Below, in pieces: positions 45,250 through 56,353 of a stretch of 64,000 nt of DNA. The number at the start of each line of letters is the position of its first letter. Positions within the stretch are counted from its first letter, which is position 1. Source of the DNA: Adiantum capillus-veneris (lineage: Eukaryota > Streptophyta > Polypodiopsida > Polypodiales > Pteridaceae); contig CM043958.1 of NCBI GenBank assembly GCA_014529385.2, positions 118,727,018 to 118,791,017 on the forward strand. Reading direction: 5' to 3'. The notes below the pieces were generated by a model. That model was not told where the DNA came from. It did no database searches and was given only the letters and a program-made list of their open reading frames with translations. The translations under genes were made by a program, and so were the position numbers.

Positions 45250-46557
45250 ATGTCTGACGGGTTCAGTCAGATTGTTACTGAAAAGCTTGAGAAAAATAAC
45301 TACCCTGCATGGAAGTTCAAAATAACTAATTTCCTAAAAGGAAAAGGTTATTGGGACTATGTAGAAGGATACAATGAAAAGGAACCAGAGATTCCCGAGG
45401 CAAATGCTACAATAGAACAAAGAAAAGCTTTGAGGGACTGGCAACAAGGCCAGAGCAAAGTGATGTATTGGCTTTCTATGAGCATCACAAATGGCATGAT
45501 GGGCTATCTACAGGATGCTGAAACCCCCACCATTGCATGGAAAAACTTAGGCAGAGTGTTCGAGGTGAACACCAAGGCCAGGAAGCTTCAACTAAAGTCG
45601 GAGCTAAATCAGATTAAGAGGAACAACCTCTCCATCAATGATTATGCCTTGAAGATCAAGAGTATCGTTGAGGCTCTTGGATCTATTAAAGTCTTAGTGG
45701 AAGACGATGACATTGTCCGTGCATGCTTGGATGGCCTAGGAGATGAGTATGTACATTTCAGGTCTTCCATGAATACAAGAGACGACATCCCCGTGTTCCA
45801 AGATTTGATTTCTATGCTTATTCTTGAGGAGAAGAACCTTGACACATCTTCTTATCATGGCATAAATAATTCTGAACAGGCCTTCTATTCTAGCTCCAAC
45901 ACAGGTAGAGGTAGAGGTCGTGGTCGAGGCCCAAGGGGTTGCAAGGGCCAATTTCAAGAAGGTCAATCAAATCAAAACAATACAAGTGGCAGGGGAAACC
46001 AGTCTCAAGGCAGGGGGAGTCAAAGAGGTCATGGTGCAGGATCAAGCACGCAGCAACATACTGCAGATAGCAGAGAATGTTGGACTTGTGGTGAAAGAGG
46101 TCACATGTCATGTGACTGTCCAAAGGGAAAAGGAAGTGGAAAGAGAGAACATGGCAACTATGCATCTACTAGCAGAGATGCAAATGACAGCAAAAATGAG
46201 CGCATGTTTGTTATGCAGCATGTAATGAATACAATGACTGTAGAGAATTCCACCCAAGATGATGTTTGGTATGTGGATTCAGGTGCCTCTAATCACATGA
46301 CGTCTCGTGGAGAGTGGTTTAGAGATATGCGCAAACCAGATGTGCCAGGCTATGTGCAGACAGGAGATGACACAGCTCACCCCATTGCTCATGTAGGGGA
46401 CATACCCCTAAATACAAAGAGTGGGAAATCAAAGTACTTAGCAGATGTACTTCATGTCCCAAAAATTACAAAGAATCTTGTTTCTGTTGGACAAATGGTT
46501 GAGCAGGGTTTGCAGGTTCGCTTCAATCCGAATGGCTGTTATATAGAAGATTTCTAG
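45250..46557 (+). pseudogene. gag: Copia-2 gag-protease
   Basis: A 435-residue frame from ATG at 45250 (cttcaagATGTCTGAC) to a TAG at 46555-46557. N-terminal Gag: LEKNNYPAWKFKITNFLKGK and, later, LNQIKRNNLSINDYALKIKS. A Gly/Arg/Gln-rich linker leads to a CCHC knuckle CWTCGERGHMSCDC near residue 277. The protease active site is VWYVDSGASNHMT near residue 340. The TAG falls in the stretch after protease (EDF-stop-NGCKL), where pre-integrase should follow in frame. Of all retroelement genes here this gag is the most complete. Confidence 0.93.
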
Positions 46558-47648
46558 AATGGTTGTAAGCTCATCACAGAGGGAAAATGTGTGGGCAGAA
46601 TATTTACGTTGAATGTAGACATGCCTAAGGTAAAAGCTGCATTATTTGCACAGGGCACAGGTGTTGTGGCTGATAATGACATTTGGCACAAACGCATTGG
46701 CCACGTCAATGAGCAGAGATTGCGCAGCATGCAATCAAAATAGATTGTAAAAGGTTTGCCCAAATTCAAGGTGGATGGTATGCATAAAGTGTGTGCAGCA
46801 TGCCAGTTTGGAAAATAGTCAAAGGGCTCATTTCCACATGAGTGCAATGTATGTAAAAGCCACTTGAGGTGGTGCACACAGATGTTTGGGGTCCAACCGA
46901 TACTGCAAGTATACATGGTTGCAGGTATTATGTCTCTTTCATTGATGACCATGCAAGGAAAGTATGGGTCTACTTCATGCGTAACAAAAGTGAAGTGTTT
47001 GGTCACTTTCAGGACTTCAAAGTCATGATTGAGAAGGAGACAGATATGCAAATCAAGACATTGAGGTCAGATGGAGGGGGAGAGTACTTCTCCAACGATT
47101 TTTCAGATTTTCTGTGAATGCATGGTATATGCAGGCAGTTTACATGCAGATATACTCCACATCAGAATGGGGTTGCAGAAAGGAAAAACGGGCACATTGC
47201 AGAGGTTGCACGTGCATTGATGAATGAGAAGAACATGCCTCATTATTTCTGGGCTAAAGCTATAAATACAGCTCTGTACATTATGAACAGGACACCTACA
47301 GCTGCGGTGCATGATGTAACACCTGAGGAAAAGTTTACAGGTACAAAGCCTGATTTGGCACACTTGAAAGTGTTTGGATGCATAGCTTACGTGCATGTAC
47401 TAGATGAGTTGCGTAGGAAATTGGATCCTAAAGCAGACAAATGTATTCTTGTGGGATATTCCCTTGAACAAAAGGGGTACAGGTGCTACAATCCTACTAC
47501 ACGAGAATTACGAGTGAGCAGAGATGTAGTCTTTGATGAGATGAGCAGCTGGTACAGTAATGCACATGGCACTATTGGGGCTGATGTAAAAGATGATGTG
47601 GTTGTACAAAATGTGAGGCCACAGTCACAGGTTTTGAGTGGACCATAA
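46558..47648 (+). pseudogene. pol: Copia-2 pre-integrase and integrase (stops, frameshift)
   Basis: In the gag frame, IWHKRIGHVNEQRLRSM is the pre-integrase HHCC start; TAG codons follow at 46741-46743 and 46816-46818. A one-base shift in the run near 46855 moves the frame. The core then reads VVHTDVWGP (first Asp), LRSDGGGEY (second Asp), a TGA at 47115-47117, and NGVAERKNG (Glu). All three D-D-E residues are present. HLKVFGCIAYVHV and DKCILVGYS follow, up to a TAA at 47646-47648. Confidence 0.92.
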
Positions 47649-49598
47649 GAGTCCTCTTCTCGTGGATCTGTTGAGAAGCCATGGAATGGTAGACTACGTA
47701 CGCAGGTTACTCCACCAGCAGGTACAGGGAATGTATCACGAAAAGGGAAGGAAAAGGTTGATGAACCTCCCTTTATGGCTGATGCATCATCAGGTTTTTC
47801 ACATGTAGACATGGATTCAGATGGTTCTGAACAAAGTCTTGATGAGGAATTTGGAATTCCGGCTGTCAAGACACCTAGTGTAAGGAAAGTACAAGAAGAT
47901 GCTAGAGGGCAAAGGAGTGACCCAGGACCACGTAGATCTAACAGAGTCAGAAATCCAGTTCAAAAATTGACTTATGATGGGTATCTAGTGCATCACCAAG
48001 CCTACATGGCTAAGGTGATACAGGATGTGGAGCCCACATGTTTTGAGAATGCAGTTGGAAATGTGCATTGGGATGATGCAATGAATCAAGAGATGGCTGC
48101 ATTGGAAGAAAACGACACATGGGAGTTGGTGCCATTGCCAAGTGGCAAGAAAGCTATTGGCTGTAAATGGGTGTATAAAACCAAGCATAAGGCTGATGGT
48201 AACATTGAGCGTCACAAGGCAAGGCTGGTCGCAAAGGGTTATGCACAGACGTATGGCATAGACTATGAGGAGACCTTTGCTCCAGTGGCAAAGATGACGA
48301 CTGTAAGAGATGTCATAGCAGTGGCTGCATCTAGAGGATGGATTATGCATCAAATGGATGTAAAGAATGCCTTCTTGAATGGTGAGTTGCAAGAGGAAGT
48401 GTATATGGATCAGCCACCTGGTTATGTCGATCCAGGTTACCCAGATTATGTATGCAGGCTTCTCAAAGCTTTGTATGGTTTGAAGCAGGGCTCTAGAGCA
48501 TGGTATGACAGGATTGCCACATATCTTGTAAGTATTGGTTTTAGGAGAGCTCATGCTCATCATTCACTCTATGTACGTGAGAGTGATCTAGGGATTGTGG
48601 TCACTACCATATATGTAGATGACCTTATTATTGTGGGTGACAATGATATGGAGATTGACCATGTGAAGGGTCTTCTCAAACAGGAGTTTGAAATGAAAGA
48701 TTTGGGCGAGTTGCGCTACTTTCTTGGCATTGAGGTGATCAAGACTCCAGAGGGTGTATGGCTGTCATAGAGACAGTATGCTTTGGACATGTTGTCAAAG
48801 TATGGTATGGCTGATTGTAAGCCAATTTCTATTCCCTTGGATGTGAATGCAAAGCTGAGTGTAGAGAAGGGTGATGTTGTTGAGGATGTCAAGATGTACA
48901 GGAAGATTTTGGGTAGTCTAATCTACTTGACTATCACGAGGCCAGACTTGAGCTACACAGTAGGCTTGGAGAGTCAGTTCATGCAGCTTCCAAGGAAGCC
49001 ACATTTGGATGGAGTACGACGCACACTTCGGTATGTGCAAGGGACTCTTGACTACACATTGTTCTATGCAGCAGATGTGCCATTAGCATTGTATGGGTAT
49101 ACAGATGCAGATTGGGCAGGTAGCATTGTTGATAGGAGATCTACAAGTGGCTTCATGTTCTCTTTTGGGAGTGCTGATGTTACTTGGAGCAGCAAAAAGC
49201 AGCCTATGGTTGCTTTATCGAGCACAGAGGCCGAGTACAGAGGTGCAGCAGTTGCGACGTGCGAGGTAGCTTGGCTACGCACATTACCTGAGGACTTGGG
49301 AGTGCAGGTGGACCAGCAGATTGTCATCCATTGTGACAACCTCAGCAGCATGCAGTTGGCTAGGAACCCAGTGTTCCATGCCAGGACCAAACACATAGAG
49401 GTCCATTACCACTACGTTCAAGAGCGAGTGTTGGCGGGCGACATCGACTTGGTCTACCTTAGCACAGAGGAGCAGATAGCGGATATCTTTACAAAGGCCC
49501 TTGGAGCTGAAAAGCTTCGACGTTTTCGGACTATGCTTGGACTCTGCGACATGCAGAGCTCGAGGGGGAGTGTTAAGATGTCGAGCTCTACATCTTGA
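47649..49598 (+). pseudogene. pol: Copia-2 reverse transcriptase-RNase H
   Basis: One frame from the TAA to the final TGA at 49596-49598, broken once by a TAG at 48768-48770. RT motifs: KKAIGCKWVYKTKHK, HKARLVAKGYAQTYGIDYEE, MDVKNAFLNGELQEEVYM, ALYGLKQGSRAWYDR and the catalytic YVDDLIIVG. After the TAG come KILGSLIYLTITRPDLSYTV and RNase H with YTDADWAGSIVDRRSTSGF, ALSSTEAEYRGA and HCDNLSSMQLARNPVFH. The reading frame runs into the polypurine tract and 3' LTR. Confidence 0.93.
49561..49570 (+). other. Copia-2 polypurine tract
   Basis: cgagggggag directly before the 3' LTR start TGTTAAGATG; it lies inside the last codons of the pol frame. Confidence 0.85.
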
Positions 49599-49891
49599 GC
49601 TAGCATCCACTACGGGTCTTGGCCGCTTACGACATTTACTCACTGGCGTGTTAGGTGACCGACACAGAGGATCTCTGCCAGTGATTCTACAGCTAGACTA
49701 CACTTATAGTGCCAGTCTAGTATGCTTCTAGCGAGTTCACACTTAGTGACCGCATGTACATATGTGCTAATTTTCAGTTTTAGCACTTAGTCATTTTGTA
49801 CTCTCTTTTCTGTACGAAGAAGAAGAAGCTGTACATCTTTGTGTGCTTTGTGCTTGTCTTGTGTAGCTCTCTTGCATCCTCATTCTTTACA
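49571..49891 (+). repeat. Copia-2 3' LTR
   Basis: 321 bp, same length as the 5' LTR, 12 substitutions and no indels by hand count. Confidence 0.97.
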
Positions 49892-50866
49892 CTTCAGCCC
49901 CAGGTTACCCCCCCGCCCCCCCCCCCCCACCCCACCCCACTTAAAAAAGAACATATTCACATCTCATTAATATTAATCTATTCATATTCCATGCTCCTGT
50001 CTTTCAAAAGTCATAACGTGTTCACTTGGATGGTGTTCAAGCCCTCTCAGTGCATCCTGAGCCCGCGTTCGTTTGCACAATGCTCCCACCCCCCTTGTCA
50101 TGCTCACAGAGAGAAGAGAATGGGTTCAAGAATGTGTCCTCCCTTACTTTGATCACCTATCCTCCATGCAATGTCCAATTTTCTTCTCAGACGGAGACAT
50201 GCTCTCCCTCCCTTTGGCTATGTGACCTCTGCAAGTTTTCCTATCTCACCTTCTCGCCCTATCCCCACGACTCAACCATTGGACGATGCACCTCGCACCT
50301 TGAATGCACGGGCTGCACAGACCACAGGGAAAAAATAGGCATCCCAGCTCCGTTGGTAGCTTTCGGCTCCATCCACCTGTGACAAAGAGGCCTGCAGGCT
50401 ACGCCCCCTCGCTACTCTGGCTTGTCAAGATGCATAAGAGAGATCCATCCCACCTACATTCTCACCTACAAATAGAACCCGACCATTGCACCATGCACCT
50501 TGCACGTTGCACCTTGCACCTTGGCTACACAGACCGCAATGAAAAAAAAGGCATCCCAGTTGCACTGACAGATGTCGGCCCCATCTGCCTATGACAAAGA
50601 GGCCTGCAGGCCTCACGTCCTCGTCGCTCTGGCTTGTCAAGCTGCATAAGAGAAATCCGTCCCACCTGCTCTCACACATGCACACACACACACACATACA
50701 CAGAGCCTCTACACACCGATCAAGGCATCGCTTTTCTTTTTCCTTTCTTTGTTCTCTTTAACCCAGACTTGCTTTCTTTTCCCTTTAAATGCACGTCGAA
50801 ATAAAACTCTTTCCTTTTCCCTTTTGAAGTCTCAAGGGATCTCCCAAGATACTACATAATACTAAT
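49892..50866. repeat. Unit 2 DNA with two-copy GC-richer repeat
   Basis: Starts with target bases cttca and an interrupted C tract (49909-49940). The ~198 bp two-copy repeat is at about 50272-50660, ending in a short CA microsatellite (50682-50702). No gene supported. Confidence 0.7.
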
Positions 50867-51535
50867 GAAACAAGTGAAAGGGTCACGATGGCTCTCAAAA
50901 ACAATAAGAAAGTGATAAAATGTTTAAACTGGCATCAATGTTTGGGAAAGGATTGCATCAGCTTAATCTTGAGCCGATTGAAAATCGAGATTAGCTAGCT
51001 GCAAACCATGGTAAACGAAAAACGGATGAAATATGTGATAAAGTCGTCCAAACATTTTGCAAATCTCAAAATTTTTGCTAGTATTTTTGGGTTTTTTCTT
51101 TGTGAGGAGAAAACTCGATTAGCAATCGCTTAATAAAAAAAACTTTTTTGAATGTTAATACTAATTGGAATCAAGCTATAAAATGCAAAAAATGTAAAGC
51201 CATGCGAAGTTGTGAAATGTAAGGTGAAATAAAAGGAACTAATTAATATGTGTGTGTGTAGAATTTATTAGAATTATGCAAGGTGAAGCTTCACTTTAAC
51301 ATTTTAAAACAATATAATGCAAAAAAAACATATATGTTGTGTGTGTGTGTGTGTGTGTGTAAAATTTACTAAAATTATGTAAGGTGAAACTTCACTTTAG
51401 CATTCTAAAACAATACAATGCAAGAAAAGTAATGACATGATGTGAAATGAAAGGTAAGTCTCCATCATGCACTAAAACCTATGAAGTCCCCTAACCCAAC
51501 CCAACATTAAGGGTTTCTTTTAGAAAGCCAAAAAA
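50867..51535. mobile_element. ~660 bp unit-2-specific insertion with internal repeat
   Basis: Absent at the matching point of unit 1 (about 18446). It contains two ~115 bp copies of a segment with aattatg-aaggtgaa-cttcacttta separated by a (GT)n tract (51337-51360). Near 50945 the segment gggaaaggattgcatcagct resembles the end of the hAT MITE described at 20916. Terminal repeats and target duplication are not clear. Confidence 0.45.
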
Positions 51536-51609
51536 CGTTTTGGCCACCTATTTTGACATGCATTTATAGGTGGATATAATTGTGGATGCTCTTGATTATT
51601 TTGAAGGGA

Positions 51610-51800
51610 TCCATTTTTTAGTTAATGTACTCCATGCATATGGTCTATTGAATAAGGGCCAAATGTACATTAACAACATGACAGAAAATATATCCACCTA
51701 GGTGCAACCATTTTTTACTTAATGTACTCCATGCATATGGTCTATTGAATAAGGGCCAAATGTGACATTGACAACATGACAGAAAATATGTCCTTGCACC
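51610..51800. repeat. 97 bp minisatellite, about two copies
   Basis: Same unit as 18540-18835, one copy fewer. Confidence 0.85.
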
Positions 51801-53574
51801 TAAAAAAGGACAGTGATTTGCATGGTTGATTTTTTGTGGTCTAGAATTTTTTCTCTTGCAATGCACTAATTGCACTGTTTAGCTTGAAGAGATGCTCTCT
51901 TTTTGCTTCGGTAGATATAGCATCACTGCCAAATGTAGCAAGATTCTCACTCATACTAATAAAACTTCAGTGTCTTAATATTTTTATATCTCACTAATTT
52001 TATAAAAAGTTCAAGGCACGCTTTTTCCTCCCCCTCTTACTCTCAATGGGCATTATTGATTTATAAGCAACACGGTTGCAAGATGAGGCACACTTACCTA
52101 GGAAACAATTGGTACCTAGATTGTTCAAAGTCAATTAAAGAAACTCAATTTTCTCTTTGGAAGATCAAATTTTTTATCCACTTGACAATGCCAATTAAAC
52201 GTCCATGGCATTGGAATGCGTGTGTCTCACCTATAAAAACACGATATGCATGTTTGGAGATCTTCATTGCAATGGTAGTACAATGAAGACAGCAACATTT
52301 CAACTTGCAAAGCCATCCAACCAAATTGCAAAGTACATATAAAGAGCATGACTTTATAGAGAGTCCAGTTGATTCTCTTGTTCACATGTCCGCGGAATCA
52401 CAATTAAAATGCTCTCAAAAAGAATGTCAAGAGTCCCCAAAAGTGACATTAAATGTTTAAATGTTGCATGATACAATGATATTTGAGTGGGTCTTTATCA
52501 AAAATATTAAGACTGTTTACATTTTTGCCTGCATCCAGCAAGTCTAGAGATGTTGCCAAAGAGAGAAATCATAACAATAAGAGACTTTTTATTACTAAAC
52601 AAAGAAGGCCAAAATTTTGGAAATTATGAAGTTTACCTCCGTCAAAATTATGCACTTAATGGACTCCCTTGTCAAAAGGAGGACAATCCATTTTTGGATG
52701 GGTTCTATGGTTGAGAAAAAGATTTTGAGTTCAAGTCCCTTTGAAGCCACCCCAAAAAAACAATTTCAGGTCAATCTAGAATCATTTATGATTTGAGATT
52801 GTAGATTGCTCTGGATGTTCGATGGTGCCTTGGAATACGCATAGAAGTACAAAATGTGAATGAAAGGTAAATGTACATTAGACATAATTAAGTCTTTGTA
52901 TCAAGTGATCACAACTAGCCAGAAAAAACCTAGATTGAGTGTAATGACACCTACAAATTTTGAGATTTACCTCTAAATTTTAAGATTTCAAGGTTAGAAA
53001 GCCGACAAAATTAAATTGCATGCGTATATGCATGTCACGGCCACTTTTCTTTGTACTTTATAGCAAGCACACTCCAACAAGCAGCTTTACTTATGTCTCC
53101 TTATCATTCTCTTTTTTTCGCCTGTAGAGAGGATAATGTTTAAGCATTGCTAACCCTTTTTGCCTTATCTGAAATTTCAATTATATTTTTCATGTTAATT
53201 TTTTTAAAAACAATTGGTAGATAAATAGGCATAAATTGATATGATTATATATAATGTATCAAATTCTTCAATTGTCTATTGGATTGTATGTATACATTCT
53301 TTTTTTGCCGTGCGTGCGAACAGGGTAACGTTATAGCATTGCTTTTTTTCTTTGGTTTACCTAAAATTATAATTTTATTTTTCATGCTAATAATTTAGCT
53401 ATTGGTAAATAAATAGACATATGTCATTGATAAGATTATGAACAATCTATGTAACATCGGAATTCTAAAAAGATTAAAATGAAAAAGAAGCTTTTAGCTA
53501 TTCACATGAAAATGTAGGTCCAATCTGTAATGGAAATAATAGCCAAACTCTCTTCTCCTCTAGGCTCTAATTTA
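51801..53574. other. A+T-rich non-coding DNA, unit 2
   Basis: Equivalent to 18836-20640. No gene seen. Confidence 0.6.
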
Positions 53575-53803
53575 CAGTGTTCATTTTAACTGTTCAGGAA
53601 AAGTGTGCCTCAGCTTAGCCTTGAGCTGGTTGCAAAATCAAAGTAGCCGGTTGAGTGGAGGCAAAAAGGAGAAAATTCCGCTTAAAATACATGAAAAATA
53701 TTGTAATTTTGCAAAAATACTAGCTAGTAATGTAAAATCTCCGGTTCAGAGTTGTCTTGGAGGGATTTTTGTATGTTTGTGAAAATGATTTTTCCCGAAC
53801 ACT
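53575..53803. mobile_element. MITE, hAT-type, copy B (inverted)
   Basis: Same family as 20916-21133 but in the opposite orientation and at a different site; unit 1 lacks it here (near 20628). The left end CAGTGTTC is followed by a 13 bp extra stretch before AGGAAAAGTGTGCC; the right end is TTTTTCCCGAACACT. Flanks carry gctctaa on both sides, a possible but imperfect target duplication. Confidence 0.8.
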
Positions 53804-56353
53804 CGCTCTAAAGCTTCTTTTGAAAAGCCAAAAATGAGATTGTTGGAATATCTCATTTGAAAAGTTTCATGACTTGACCATCACACATCGCTTAGCTTTT
53901 TGGCCCGCTCAAAAAGGCCTTAGAGAACAAGGGATTAAGGAGTGCATTCATAGGAGTTTCATCCCATGATATGATGTATTGACTCATTGAAAGACAATTC
54001 TATATTTTAATTTGTAAAAGATTCCTTTCAATTAAGGGGCCTCATAAGGGTCTATTTCATTAAGTTGTTCAATTATTTTTTGTATGCTTATTAAACCTAT
54101 CTTTTGTACGAAACCATTAAAATATATTTCTGTTTTAGTTTATCAATGAATTTATTTATTTCATTTTATTTTTCTTTTTGGACTACATAAGTAGTCCTTA
54201 GTAAAGGGTTGGTTTGCGGGTGCATCTTTGGACCACTGGATAAAGCTTGCAAATTAGTGTCACATGGCAAGGGAATGGTAATATAAAAAATTTATTTTTA
54301 TGTCTTTTAGGCTCTTGAGAGAGGGTGTTGACATTTGTGTACCTCTCTCTTTAAAGAGGGCATTGGTATTGTGTCAAACATTAATCTTTTATGCCTTTGG
54401 AATATATTGTAATTTACAAAATAGTTCATTGTTACATTCTTTTTTTTAAAATGATAGTTTATTGTGATACAACATGTTTTAAAATACTAGTGCCACTTTT
54501 CATTTTTCGCTCACTCAAAGAAGCCTCTTATTATGAAATTCTTCTCAATAGCTTTATGTAGGCATAGTGAAATTTTCACCTTGTTTATTATTATTTTAGA
54601 ATCCCAATGTGACCTTGTTGTTTAAGCGGGGTGTGTGTAATGGACGATACACTTACAGAGCCTCTCCATGCAAAGACACCTCCTTGGAGGCCTTGGGTAT
54701 TTACAACAACCCCTCTGTTTTGTTGCCCCCCATATGAGCATGTACTTAAATAGACCTCACTAACACAAGGCCTCGCCAAGCCTCAAATTGTGTTGACTTT
54801 TGAATCAATTAGTGTGTTGGATTCATCTCCTTGAGCCCTTCAAGGCTATGCTACACCTGTAAGTTTTTTATCCCTTGTCTACTTGTAATTTCCTATTTTG
54901 AGATGGAACAAAAAAGGGCAAGAATGGATGATGCAAAGGACACAGGAATGAGTGATGAAAACCAACATGTTCCTCTCACCATCGACAACACAACTATGCA
55001 AGCAAATACTCAAAATGATAATTATCTTAGATTTAATCAAATTTTCTCTCTTTATTGACCATGCTTTAGTAAGATTTTTATGTAGGTACCTATATAAACA
55101 TAATCTAGACTACAAAAACCATAGAGTAGAACACTAATTATTAACAAATAACTTTTTTTATGTCTTATTTTTTCAAAAAAATCTATTGCATTATGATCAT
55201 CTTGCCATTTGCCTAAAATTGGTATAAGTGGCGTAAATGCAATAATTTGAGATAAAATTATGCTACAAAAAAGTTTCGAGAATACACTAAAATGCACCAA
55301 AGTGTAGACCTATTTTTGCTTTTGGCAATCCTTTGTAGCCTTTTGAATCTAGGTTGAAAATGGTCAAAATTTGGGAATTTGAAAAGCGATGCTTTAAAAG
55401 TGTTTGTTATAGGTAAAGTGAAGTATGTTTATATTTGTTTGGTTGCAATGCTTGAGTATGCATTAAAGAATAATCCTCTTTCCTCATGGTTGACTCATAC
55501 TTGCTTGTGTAGCTTAGCAAAGCAATAAGATTGAGAGTGGGCCTAGGGCATCTTCCTTCCCACGCACTTGGGACTTTTACTATCGTTTTAAAGTTGTAGT
55601 GTGTCCGGATGCTACCTAGTACTATGGGCATAGGTTAGTGTGATTGGAGCCCACCACTTGAGGAGACATCCCCTCAAAGTAGCAAGGGGGTTTGATGAGT
55701 GATAGTGTTTATGGAGGTGACAAGGGAGCTTATCCCTCTTGATTGCCTAAGATGAGGGAGTATGGTCCATGAGGCTCAATAATTTCTAGCTAGAAGAGTG
55801 TAATTCTAAACATGGGGAGGTTGTTTTTGAACACAAAGTGGATGTATGGTTTGTAGCCAGTTTGGTTGAGGTCAATTAGTCCCATGTATAAATATTTTCA
55901 AATGTGCTTTGCTGATTGTAAATTATGTTTTCATTCCAAGTCTCTATTCTATTCAAAAATTCATTTAAATGAACGTGTGAACTAAGAACATATTTGTATA
56001 TGTCACACAATGTGGTAGGTTAATTAACAAACAAAGCTATTGGTGGTATGCATGGGTCAAAATTGGGTGAATGGATGCTCGAAGGCACCATCCATCTAGG
56101 ACCCGATGAGTTGGGTAATAGTTCACAAGTTAGATGCTAGATATGTAGAGTTTAAGGCAAGTTCAATTTGCAAAGGGAATTGGCGGCTTTGCCTCTTCTA
56201 AGTGGGAAAAAAAGCATTGGTTCTCTTAGTGGACTAGATAATTTTCTTTTAGACAATCAGGGCTGACAAATTTAGGATTCTTATCCATGCTCTCTTGCAA
56301 GGTAGAGCTAGGTTTGTTTTCTTTCTGTTATAGTTGTAACTTCCAAACATATG
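53804..56353. other. Non-coding end of unit 2
   Basis: Matches 20640-23826 apart from the MITE site and an extra ~165 bp at about 54180-54345. Includes the single CTCATAAG empty site near 54046 and the small plus-strand frame MEQKRARMDDAKDTG at 54904-55050. No confident gene. Confidence 0.55.

Larger units (their letters stand above)
44639..49891 (+). mobile_element. Copia-2: complete-length Ty1/copia element
   Basis: 5253 bp with 321 bp LTRs, an exact 5 bp target duplication cttca (44634-44638, 49892-49896), a perfect initiator-Met tRNA primer site and a polypurine tract cgagggggag. The empty site is in unit 1 at 17467-17471. The LTRs differ at 12 of 321 positions by hand count. Gag-pol is on the plus strand in one frame to about 46855, then shifted by one base, with several internal stops. 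Its LTRs are much shorter than those of copia-1 and the proteins differ, so it is a separate lineage. Confidence 0.97.
23836..56353 (+). repeat. Segmental duplication unit 2
   Basis: Second copy of 3494-23826 in direct orientation, enlarged by copia-1 (7.8 kb), copia-2 (5.3 kb) and smaller insertions at 40054-40479, 50867-51535, 53575-53803 and about 54180-54345. Deletions relative to unit 1 include about 390 bp in gypsy RNase H and about 720 bp in the gypsy LTR. Confidence 0.9.

Noticed and set aside
3494-56353. Two independent gypsy insertions rather than one duplicated copy
   Set aside because: The flanking repeats, satellite, telomere-like blocks and 15 kb of further DNA are copied with it at the same divergence.
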